From Tilletiaria anomala UBC 951 (lineage: Eukaryota > Basidiomycota > Exobasidiomycetes > Georgefischeriales > Tilletiariaceae), in the NCBI RefSeq assembly GCF_000711695.1, contig NW_013546882.1, positions 1 through 36,435 of the forward strand: 36,435 bases of DNA, in the 5' to 3' direction. The position numbers and the translations under genes were made by a program. The notes under the pieces were generated by a model, which saw nothing but the letters and a program-made list of their open reading frames with translations, was not told where the DNA came from and ran no database searches. This document shows positions 22,583-33,669 of this stretch, one piece after another. Position 1 is the stretch's first letter. Each line of letters starts with the position of its first letter.

Positions 22583-25500
22583 TCAACTTGTCATGGATTC
22601 CTCCAACGGCTTCCACTCAACAGGGATGCCATACACCACGCAAGCGGCGCCAGTGAGGAATGGCAGCCGACAGTCATCCCTAGCCTGTGCGATAGCGAGC
22701 GGAAGCGTGACCGGCGCGTCCGCGATCGGCGTGACGCGCTTCTGGTTCTGGCTCGAACCTGGCTCGCTCTCGGCCTCCTCCACCTTCATCAGCCCCAGTC
22801 GCACCAGCGTAGACTCTGACACCTTGTCCAGCTCCCGATCCGTCGTGTCCCACAAATTTGCCACGAGCGCCGGTGCACCTGCCATCATGTACAAGTACGG
22901 CGTGCCGGTCCGGTCGAACTCGCCCAGGTCGCGCAGCATGCCGCTCGAGCAGCCCCAAAGCATCGTCACCGCACAGCTCCGAAGCGCCTTCAGCGCGGAC
23001 GGTGCGATGAACTGTTCCCCGCCCGAATGGCCGAAGTACATTAAGAGGTCGTGCGTCGCCAGCGCATCGGCAAATTCGCTCACGATCGGCTCTCGGCCGG
23101 TGATGCCCTTCCACATTGCGTGCCGCTGCACCCACGGTCGGAAGCGTTCCTCGCTACGTTTGAGATCGCCGCTCGGATTGAGGACGTAGAAGGAACGCCC
23201 CTGCGAAAGCTGCATTGCACCGTCCTTGGTGACACCGTGCAGTGCGGCCAGCTCCAGTCGGTCCTGCAGAAAGACGAGCGAGGGAATGCGGCTGACAGAT
23301 CGGCGACGCAAGATCTGCATCGACTCCCACGGTATGCTGCACATGTCCTTGTCGAGGATGAGAAAGGTGTGAGCAACAGAAGAGTTCACTCGAGACGACG
23401 ACGGCGATGAAGATGTCGAACGTTTCGCCCAGGATTCCTCCAAAACCGATCGCAGGTCCACAACCGCACGATCAAAGTCAATCTCGTCCACGGCGATCGG
23501 CACGCCGTTCAGGAGATATGCGTCTGCAAAGAACCTGAGCATGTCCTCCAGGTCGTCGTTGGGGCAGTCGATCGCTAGATTGAAGAACAACTCGAGGATG
23601 CAGTCTTGAAACTTGACCTTGCTCGCCTTCTTTGATCCATGCAGGCATGCTGTACGCAAGACGGTATCCAGGCGCGCACATAGGTTTGCAGCATCATCTG
23701 GGGTGAGTGCCGCGTTCTCTGCGAACAGGGCCTACGAAATGTTGTTGTCAATGCAAGGTGGCATCGCCGAAAACCAAACTTGGCGAGAGTGGACTCACTT
23801 TGTGCCATCCTAACCAGCTTTCCTCGATCATCTGCAGCACCTCCTTCATCCGATGATCCAACGCCCTCCGGTCCGTCCACCATTTCTTGCGAGCATCCAT
23901 ACCTTGCAGATCCTTCGCTGCGTGGACAGTAGTGTTGGATGTTTTAACGATATTTGAGAGCTCGCCTAGAACAGCATCAAAGGTCAATTCATGCTCTTCG
24001 CCCTCGTGGCGACTCTGCCTATCGATCGGGATGCTGAAGACCATTGTCGATGCATCACCGCGCCGCCGAGAGATGATCAAGCTGTTGCGCTCTCGGTCGT
24101 AAGAAACAGAAATGACGGTCCAATGGTCCGGTAAGGAGACGGACTGGTTACTGCCATCCGCGAGGCGGCACTGTGCAGCTTTCCAGAATTTGCACATGTC
24201 TTCGGCTCCCGCATCGTCGTCTTCGTCGTCGCTCTCCAGTTCTGGTGACCTTACCCCCAGTTGTGGTGACCGGTGCAAGGCGTGTTCCGCCTTTGCTTCA
24301 TCCTGAGATGCAAACCAATCCGGTGACTTGGTCTGAAGAGAAGTGTCGACCTTCATCCTCAGAGCTTCGGCGTATTCGCGTTCTAGAGCGACGCTAACAC
24401 TCTTCGCCAGCGCCGAGCTGATGGCTTCCAATGAAAGCGAAGGTTTGCCAAGACTCGACTCAATCAGCCCAGCCAAGACAAGATTTGTCCCCGCTTCTCG
24501 CTGCAAGAGGCTGTGCGGCACACCATCGGCTCCAGTGACGATGCTTGAAAAGTCCTTTCGCGCAGCTGAAAGGGCTGACAGAGGGACGGTAACTGACTTG
24601 GCCATTTTTGAGCTGCGGCAGGTCGCAACGAGTGGCATGGCTATCGCTGCATCTGCAAGTGTTGCGAGAGCGCGATCGTGCGAAAGCGAAGATTCGGCTG
24701 TCTTCATAGCGATGCGCCCGCGAAGCAACGCTCCTTCTTGACGGCCATCGGCAGAAGTTTCGACAGCCGACGCTTCCTCCAAGAGGCGTTTAGCCTCACC
24801 TTCACTGTTCAAAAGGTGCATCAGCCAAGCTTGCCGACGTAGCAGTCGAGCATGCACTTCAGGCAAGACCTCTTGCCTCCCATTGATACTCGATCGACGG
24901 CTGGTCTTCCCCAGCTCGGTTGAGGCGGCCGAAAGCCTCGCCGGCGGAGCAGGCGATGGGAGCGCGGTGTCTACCTCGGCGAATGCGGCATCGAGAGCCT
25001 TCAATATAGTTGAGCTTGACATGAGAAGCGAGAGCGCGTCTGCTCGAGATGCCTTGCTCAAATCATTAACTTTGACGAGCGCGTGATCAATCACCTCCGG
25101 TGAAGGTAGATCGCTCAGCATGGAAAAGGCTCGTTCGAGGTCGACTCGACTGTCTACGTCCTGATTGAGCTTCGCCCGCAGTTCAGCGCGATGGATGAGG
25201 GACCGTGCGCCGGCGAGCGATGACGTAAATTCTTTCGATGTCAAATTGTTCGTTTCCGAGGCGAACAGCTCCGCATCCATGGCAGAGCCGCGCAAGCTGT
25301 ACAGACAACTTAGTCGGTGAGAAGCAAGAGACAGGTGACGCGATAGGCACCAATACAGCTGCTGCGCTGCAATCACAGCGCCGACGGGATCAGCCTTGGT
25401 TGCAGGCGCAACAGTCACAGCATCAAATAGTTCTTCCAGAGGGGCGCCACTTTCTGCATCCCATGTAACGAACTTCTTGATGAGAAGCACGGCCCGCATC

Positions 25501-28500
25501 AGCCGCTTCATGCTGGCAAGACCGGCACTGATGCTGGTGGCCAGGTCACCCTTGGCAAGAGCGAGAGAGCTGAACACGGAGGCAGCTGCAGCTTGTCGCT
25601 CGAAAGTCAGCGCTCTGTGCCGACATCGCTCCCATTGCGTCGTTTTTTCCGGTGCCGCCAGGTCTCTGGCAATAGCAACAGCACGTTCGTACCGTTCGCT
25701 TGCATCAGGCAATGACCCTACGCGAATGAGGTGTTCGGCACTAGCGAGGAGGCACCTGAAGTGGGTGTCCGCCAGCACATCACGACCCGAGCTGTGCAAG
25801 TCGTGCATAAAGGTCTTGATGATCGAAGACGCGCGCGAAAGGCGGCCGAGGAAGACATACTGGCGGGCAAGTGATGCAGAAGCTTGGAGGAAACCATCCT
25901 CTTGTTTTGCACCGCCAGCCATCTGCCAACGGAGCCGCCGAGAGACTTTGAGAATCTCCAGCGCGGCAAGGGAATGGCCAAACGCACCCAAGAAGTCCTC
26001 TGCGGTCTCGAGTAATTTGGCCAAGTGCACAGGGTCATCTATGACCTGAGTCAAGACATTGAGCGGCGCGCGACCCAGGGCCTTGCCAGTATCCTCAGTA
26101 AGGCCAGCAGTCTGCATCGGTCGTCGTGGAGGCGTGAAAGGCGGGGCACCAGACTTGGCAGCGTTACTGCTCCCCTTCACTTCTGTCTGTTGTGCGGAAG
26201 AGAATCGTGCTTTGACCATGCCCAGAAGAGGGTAGATTGCCTGGCACGCGTCATGTGAAAGCTCGTTCGCCCGCTGCACGGGTGTTGGAGACGATTCGTA
26301 CCGCCGCCCAATGATACCCAGAAGGCACGCCGTGGCAATATAGCTGGACCTCAGACTTTCAAGCGCCCAGTCCTGCCCCAGGTCTTGCCTCTGCAAGAGG
26401 TCCTCTGCTTCCGCCAGTGAGGTAGCGCATGCTTCGACATCTCGCAGTGTAATAGAGAGCTCGGCCTCTCGGAGTCGAATGCGAGCGAGTCGTAAGGGCT
26501 GGTGTGCATCAGACAGAAGCTGCGCACACCGCCCAAGAACCGCACTGCAGGCCTCAGCACAGCCTTCGCGATGCATCATCGTAGAGAGAAGTTGAGTGGC
26601 TGCATGCTCGAGAAGCGATGCAGCGGCATCGTGTGGCGCGTTGGCGAGCACGTTCGACAGGCCAAACGATTCACTTGAGTTTAGCGACAGAAGCAGTTCG
26701 AACGTCGTGAAATCGACGATGGCTTTGATGTGCATCGCGAGGCTAGCGAATGGCTTTTCGACAAAAATTGAAGTGGTACTGAGGGAAGCTGCACGCTTGG
26801 CGAGCGCTTGCCATGTAGGGACTGATACCAGAGACAAGACTCGCGCGTGTGCTTCGACTGCACGCCGTGTCTGCTTAACTGCGCGATAGCATATTGCCAT
26901 GTGCTCCCATTTGCGCGATAGATCCTCCCTAGATGCCTGCGAAAGGCTTGAGTTGACTTGCTGTTCTTTTGCCAGCGACTCGGCTTCTTCCCCGAGATCG
27001 CACGCCGTTCGGAGAAAGTGTTGAGCCTGTGCAGCTTGTCGTGCGTGATATAGCCGATGACCAAGCCTGTACCATGCATTCGATAGCATGTGCAGGAATT
27101 TGTATCGAGCATCTGAAGGGATCGAGGCCTTCGTCGATGGAACCTCCGCCAAGCGGCGACACTTCCCCAATGTCTCTTCGCAAAATGCATGCGCGCTGCT
27201 CTGGTCGCGAGCATCTGGGTGATGCTTGCAGATGATTTCAGCGACTTGAAGCGCTCCTTCGAGCATGTGTTCGGCGGTGAAGGTCGTATCCAAGCTGGGG
27301 CTCTCGCACATGCTCTCATACCATGACTGCAACGCCAGCAAGAGACGCAGCAAGGCATCGACTAGGCCGTCATCGCTTCCCTTTCCCTTTTCGTTACGCG
27401 TTGGGCTAGCAAAGGGATCGGCAAGCGGTGTCGGCGTTTTGGATTGGTCCACTTTATGCAGGAGTATCTGCGCACGCTTGCGCATGCCCTCAACAAGGCC
27501 AAAAACTTTCACGCGCTCTGTCAGGTCGATGTTACGCAGGTGAGAACATATCGCAAGAACCGCGAACTGAGCTGGCTCGAGCGCGCTCAGAACATCATGG
27601 TCATGAGAACCCTCATTGTTGAGCCTGCCTTCCAGGATGAGGGCGGCTTTGCGCAACTTGGAACAGTGCTGTACCAGGCTAAAATCTTTGATTGCTGACG
27701 CCTTAGACGGACTCTTCGGTGGACTGCCGACACTTAGGTCTTGCGACGGAGATGGCGGCTGTTCGCCAGTGGAGCCGGACGCAGCAAGGTTATCGATGAC
27801 GTTGAATGCATCTACCGATCCCGCCTGTGTGTGTCAATACGTCGTCAGTCAATGAATCTTTGCCCGGACCTCATGTCCCTCATTGGCTCACTTTTGTTGC
27901 CAGTGAAGACCAAACATCGAGGAAGCTGACGAAGCCCTTTGACTGTTTATCGAGCTTGCCGAGCCGAGTCGCCGATTGTGTCAGGTCCTTGTATACCTCA
28001 TGGACGTGCACAAAGTTATCCCTGTTCCATTCGGCGACACTGCTCCTCTCAAGCGATCTATCCCCTCCGTCCTGTTCGCATTGCTGGCGCTGCCAGGCCT
28101 CCTTGCAGTATCGCATGTGGTTGTGGCCAAAGCGCATAGCTCGATCCCAGTAGACATCCATGTCAATATTGGAGGCAAAAAGTAGAAGCGCTGCGGCGCG
28201 GTGCCGGGCCTGCAAGACATAGCGGCTCGAAGGGTCAAGCACTGGCAATCGCGGAGACGGCCCACTGGCTGAAGATGTCCCATTTGATTGAGGAGCAGAG
28301 GGGATGATAGTTCTGGTTTTTGAACACGAGGCGGAAGATGCGGATGCCACAACAGCCTTGTCACTACTGACGAGGCGCTCGACAGTACGAGAGACGTGTC
28401 GCTCGATCGAGTATGCCACCCTGTCTAGTTGGCTGAGGAGCTCGGCGGCAAGGATCTGTACCGCGGGAGCCTGTTCAGCCTTCACGCTTTGCTGTGCGCT

Positions 28501-30074
28501 TACTTCACTGTCGGCAACTTGTCCTGGTGACACCTGCGGCTGCTGTGTAATCTGTAACGCAAGAAGCGGCGCCAAGAGTGCCCTCCCGTATCGCTGCCAT
28601 CCGAGCGGGCCAAATTCCTCGGCCAGTATCTGCGACACGCTGACGAGGTCTTCCCGCGAATGTGCCAAAGATAACGCGCATGTCAGGGCTAACGCTTGTA
28701 CCTGCACAAGAAGAGTTGTGCAGCGGAGTTGTGCTGTCATCTCTGCAGCAAATTCGCCTGACGCTAGTGGAAATGGTATGAGAGCAGCGCATTTTGTCAT
28801 CATTGACGATCTTGATCGAGCAGATGGACTAGCCAATGAAGTAGTTGTGGTTGCACCTAATGACAGTAGGCTGACAAGATCGGCACATTCTGCCAATGCC
28901 ACCTCATTCTGTAGGGCGCAAGCAAGAAGGGCGCAAGTATATCAACGCGGAGAACAAAATTGTTTGAGCTCGTGGCGCTATAACTCACCAGGCCTAGCCC
29001 TTGCAGCTTCCTGACAAAGACGTATAGAACATTTTCTAGTTTTAGGTCCGAGCCATCTTTCTCGGAACCCGTGTCCTGATCTGCGCTCCGCCTCTGAAGT
29101 TGCACCTTGTCCAGATGCAAAAGAAATTTCGCAGAGATCCTGAGCCCATCTGCCAGGGCCTTGACGTTGCTTTCTGTGACCTCCATAATCTTGGACACGT
29201 CAGCATTTGTAGCCCGAGACGCCGGTACTTGAGAAGGGATGGCAGATCGCGCTGTGGATGCCCTGCTTTCAGTCGTAGGCGCTGACCACTGTGCGGTGAG
29301 CAGAGTATTGAGAGATGTGAGGGTAGCGTTGATGATGTTCTTGCATATCACTGCCTTTTGATTGGCATCAAGGTTGAGCAAGGAATACTCCTCACATTTT
29401 TTCGCGATTGAGGCCGACCTTGAAGTTGCTGCGGCATTTGACTTCGGGGCCGCTAATAAAGTGAGACTGAGCGCGTCCGCCGTCGTGCCAAGCAGAGAAA
29501 GGAGCTGGATACTCTGAGAAGGAGTACATGAGGCGGGTTTGGCAATGACTGTCTTTAGGGCCACGAGAGCTGACTCTGCCGCAAGCGAAGCTTGTGAAGC
29601 TTTGGAAAAAGAAGGTGGCCTGACGACCGCTTTGGCGACGGCTGCAGGTTTTGGAGCGCCTTTGCTCGCTGATACTGGAGCACGATTAGCAGCCTTGTCT
29701 AAACGAGGCTGCCCGGATGTGATTCTTGCTGCAGATGACGAGGGCTTGGACGCGACCGCAGAGCCTTTTCCTTTGCTCTGGGCAGGCATGACCGCACTGG
29801 TCGTATCGACGCCAGCAGTTGGCGAGCTTCGTGAGACGGGTGTCGTACGTGAGGAATTCGCGGACTTAACCTTGCTACTTGACCGAGAGCTGCTTGCTGT
29901 GCTATCGGCTGGTGCATGGGCTGCGGTCATCACCGCCGCTCGCTTCCTGATTTGCTGCTGAGACGTGGGTGCTGCTCCTATCTCGAAGCGTGCAACTGGG
30001 TCCTCTGCACCCCCTGCAGGCGCCGTTGACCGTGTCCGGCGGACGCGAGTCCCACTCGCTGTTGGCTCAGGCAT
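22583..30074 (-). CDS. ESP1: Separase (ESP1/cut1), cohesin-cleaving protease
   Basis: Clan CD cysteine protease that cuts the cohesin subunit Scc1/Rad21 at anaphase onset, held inactive by securin. Exons 30074-28989, 28908-27892, 27824-23799 and 23731-22583 all join in phase 0 to give 2425 residues. The first 250 residues are Ser/Ala/Lys-rich and disordered; a long helical TPR-like superhelix follows. Near residues 1910-1970 an acidic patch (ESDDEDDDAGAED) precedes LPDHWTVISVSYDRERNSL, typical of the region before the protease. The active-site domain shows MYFGHSGGEQF with H2278 and LWGCSSGML with C2304. Their 26-residue spacing matches budding yeast separase as I recall it. The residue after the catalytic His is Ser rather than the usual Gly. 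ACGCGT and related boxes lie upstream, fitting cell-cycle control. Its start is divergent from the AFI1-like gene. Confidence 0.96.
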
Positions 30075-30503
30075 TTTGGGCCTTGTAAGCGCATCTGCAA
30101 TATCCTATTTGTGCGCGCTGGAAATGTTGCCGTGGAGGCATTCAATAAAGGAAGAAGCGGGTGCGTCTGAAGTCTGAACATCGAGTGATTCTGAGGATGT
30201 TGCTGAGTGTTGGTTGCAGTCGCGCGCACAAACAGAGGCCTCAAAGCGCGACGCGCTCTCGCGGTCAACGCGTGAGCCGAGCCATTGTGCACAGCGCGCG
30301 GCCCACCATCAGGCATCGCACAACTCGCTAGAACAGCAAGGACTTTGGTGAGTGTTGGATGCAGCATCATGCATTAATGCTATTGGCCGCTTCGGGAGCC
30401 GATGAAGGAATACAGGCAGCTCATCGGACGCCGTAGAGTCAGGCAGTCAAACAGGGCTGACTGAAATGCTGGATGTCTGCAAGAAGGCCAAAGTCGCGTC
30501 ACC
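30075..30503. promoter_or_regulatory. Shared divergent promoter of ESP1 and AFI1-like gene
   Basis: 429 bases lie between the two start codons. They include the 12-base word CGCGACGCGCTC at 30247-30258, also found upstream of PRI2, and a perfect MluI cell-cycle box ACGCGT at 30268-30273, about 195 bases before the separase ATG. No open frame of note. In yeasts such boxes bind MBF and peak at G1/S; whether they act on one or both genes here is open. Confidence 0.5.
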
Positions 30504-33472
30504 ATGAATCGTCCGGATGTGACCCCGAGAGCAGCCCTTCGCAGCATCTCGCCTGGCGAAACCTCATCTACCTCAGGATCCATTCAGAGCCACAGCACAG
30601 ATGCAGACACAGAGGTGCAAGGCTCTGCGGATGAGTATTCGGCAACATACTCATCGTCGAATGCTTCTCAAACATGGCCGCAGGTAGGCGAGAGCAGCCG
30701 CCATACGACGCAGGACTCGAACGCTTCCTCTGCAGGATCATCTAGCGGCTCGCGGCAACAACCTAGGCGCCAGCACTCCTTAAGAAAGAACAACAAGGGC
30801 GGCAATGGAAAGCATTGCTCCTTCTGCTTGCTTGCTGAATTCGACATTGACAAAGGATCAACGTTAGCTTACCAATACCCCGAACCTACGGGCCATGATA
30901 CTCAGTAAGCAACGCACTCGCGGAGAGACCTCCAGGTTCTTGTCTGACCCCAGGCTCCCATTCCCATGGCTTCAGCGTACTAGCCGAATTGATGCTACCT
31001 GATGGTGCCCATGCTAGACACGAAGACTGGACGGTATTTTTCCTCAAGCCACCAAACCCGCAAGAAAAGAAACGGTCTGCGTTTGACGACTATGACTCCG
31101 AGAACAACCCAACTTCCCGGCATCCAGGTCCTACTCGCCTTTCTCCTCCAACACCCACAGAGGACCTGACTTTTGTTTTGAATTTGGTACGAACCAAACA
31201 CGACAATACAGTCCGACGAGGGGCAATGGTAAAAGCGATGTGCATAGGCACGCGGCATCCGTATATCCAAGTGTTCAAGCCTTTACTTCTTGTGGCACTC
31301 GATCGTTACTTTAGCGACCCGGGTCCGGAGCACCTGGAGCGACTATACGAAGCAGTGAATAACCTCGAACTTTCCGCGATGCCAAATTTTACTCGCGAGG
31401 AACGGCTCGTATTGCGAGGTAGCGACCGACGTGATCTATTCGAGGAGCGCTTCCTCAGACCTGGTTTACCACCTTCCGAGGACGGCGACAGCTTGAATGC
31501 CGATGCCGATGCCGAAGATGAACAACACAACGCCTCAAGCAAGCGTAAACGCTCTGACGCCTCCTTGGCGCTGTCATTGAGCGCCCTCAAAAGCGTCAAT
31601 ACCGACGTGACGAGCCCGACGTCCTCGTCAGACGATCCTCCGCCATCTGCTTCGCAGTCGCTATCGAGTCTGGGAGGCTCAAGTTCCCGCGGAAAGAAGA
31701 AAGACACTCGCTTCTACTCAACGATGGCATACTACAATAAGCTTCCGATACCCCTGCACATCCCTCTCACCATTTTCCCAGAGGAGATTGGTGATTACTC
31801 GATGATCCAGCTGGTGCAGACCTTCTCGGGACCTGCCTCCATCCCAACAGGACCGCAGCATCCCCATCTCCACTCGAACGGGAGTTTGACGCATCCAATC
31901 ATCCTGCTGTTCAATGCAATGGCGACCCAGAAGCGAATCATATTCTTGGGGCACGGGCAGCCTGCAAACACCGTTTCCAGCTTTGTGCTTGCTGCCAGTG
32001 CGTTGGGCTCTGGCTGCGGTGTTGTCTTTGAAGGTTTCGCCGGGCGTGTTTTTCCCTACACGAACTTAACCAACCTGGACGACCTTGAGATGGTACCCGC
32101 ATACATTGCTGGCGTGACAAACCCGCGGTTCGAAGATCTGCATGCCTGGGACGTGCTGTTCAATATCGAGAACGGCAAGGTGACTGTTTCAAAAAACATC
32201 GAGCCTGCACCACCTATGCAGCCGAATCCCCGTCCGGCGCTCAGCAGGTCTGGTTCGCTCTCCAGCAGCGGCGGTGTAGGGCACATCGCAAACTCGTCCT
32301 CGGCAGGGGTCGGTATTGACTTCGGCGTTAAGGCCGGTGGCTCGACGATGCTCAGCAACAGGGAGCGAAGCGGCACATTCGCAGAAGCAAAGCAGGACGC
32401 AGCGGATAACGCGTTCATCGAGGATGTGAGTGCCTGCATTCGGACGAGGCCGCACCTGATGAGACCGTACTGATTGCTAAGGGGATCCGATTCAGATCCT
32501 TGCGGCTATCCAAGCCCACTGTGGCGAGGACTACGTCCGGCAACGATTTGTGGAACATGCTCAAAATTTCGCTCGCATCGTCGCCCGACACGAAGAACAC
32601 TTCTACGGGCATACGTTCATCGGCCCTACCTCGCAGCCATTCCTGAACGGGCAGCTCGGGAGCGGTGCGCTGCCTTATGGAGACCGCGATGCTGAGCTCA
32701 GGGATATTCAGATCAATGCCATGCGCGCCGAGGGGTGGCGAGGAAGCTACAGCTACAAGATGTACAGGGAGGTGAGCCGTGCCGGATAAAGTGGTATGCT
32801 GTACGATTGGGCAGCTGACGATTCAACGGAGCGCAAACAGGACGAAGCGCAGCGCGTAAGAACCCGGTCCATCAGCGGCTTTGACTGTCCGTACCAACTC
32901 GGGCGCCTGCGCAGGTCGAAGCTGCTTGCGCTTGGCGAAGCACAGATTATCTTTGAGACCCTCTCGCGATGTGTTCAGACACCGACTCAAATCGTCGAGG
33001 TGAGTAGGGCGCTGAGACTCTTATGCTCATGTCATTTACCCAGACTGAGGTGCTGCCCCGTACATCCTCACAGCTACTTTCCCTGCTCCCAAGCCATTCT
33101 GGCGGGTTGACTCCTCTTGCGTTCGGAGTGTTCCACCCATCAGCGGCAGTCCGGGTGAGCGTACTAGATCTGTTCACCAACATTGCACTTCATCCAGTTG
33201 GCTGCAAGCTTCTGCACGGGCTCAATGCCTTTGTCCGATTAGCACTTGCTCGCAGCCTCAATGCGCGCGCGGAGCAGGGCAGGTCCAAGCAGAATGGTCT
33301 CTGGTCGTCGCCCACGCCCACTTTGGCCAGGTCGCGAGACGGCATGCCGGCTTTCTACAACAGTAACAATCATGAAGCGAGCTACCTACCAAAGAACTGG
33401 AGCAGCCTTCTCCCGCCGTCGTCGCAAGCGAGCAGGTCTCCCTCGCCTGCGTCCGGCATCAGTGCTAGCTGA
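30504..33472 (+). CDS. AFI1: AFI1-like polarity protein with Afi1 and SPA domains
   Basis: Member of the fungal Afi1 family (Arf3-interacting protein; DENN-related), which links the small GTPase Arf3/Arf6 to polarised growth at the cell cortex. Exons 30504-30904, 30976-32425, 32496-32771, 32841-32999 and 33044-33472 close in phase to give 904 residues. Residues 1-105 are Ser/Gln-rich and disordered. The Afi1 signature follows: LLAEFDIDKGSTLAYQYPEP, then across intron 1 HVLAELMLPDGAHARHEDWT. A Ser-rich, acidic linker at about 300-375 precedes the stabilisation-of-polarity-axis (SPA) region. That region shows YYNKLPIPLHIPLTIFPEE, HPIILLFNAMATQKRIIFLG and GFAGRVFPYTNLTNLDDL. The C-terminal part includes ILAAIQAHCGEDYVRQRF and PLAFGVFHPSAAVRVSVLDL. 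The acceptor of intron 1 (TTCAG at 30971-30975) was picked because nearer AGs break the frame. Name assigned by motif memory; the precise partner is inferred. Confidence 0.87.
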
Positions 33473-33669
33473 ATGGATTAACAAAGACACCAGCGGTTAA
33501 ATGTACAAGAAGACATTATGGGCCCCCATGGATGTAGCGTATGGTATGGCCATCCTCTAGGATTACAACACGCCGCCGACAAAAACTGATGCGGTCCATG
33601 TCCACCTATACTTCTATCTCGTATTCATAATAGCTGCCATGCTGCCAAACGCCGTGCCGTTCGTCAAGC

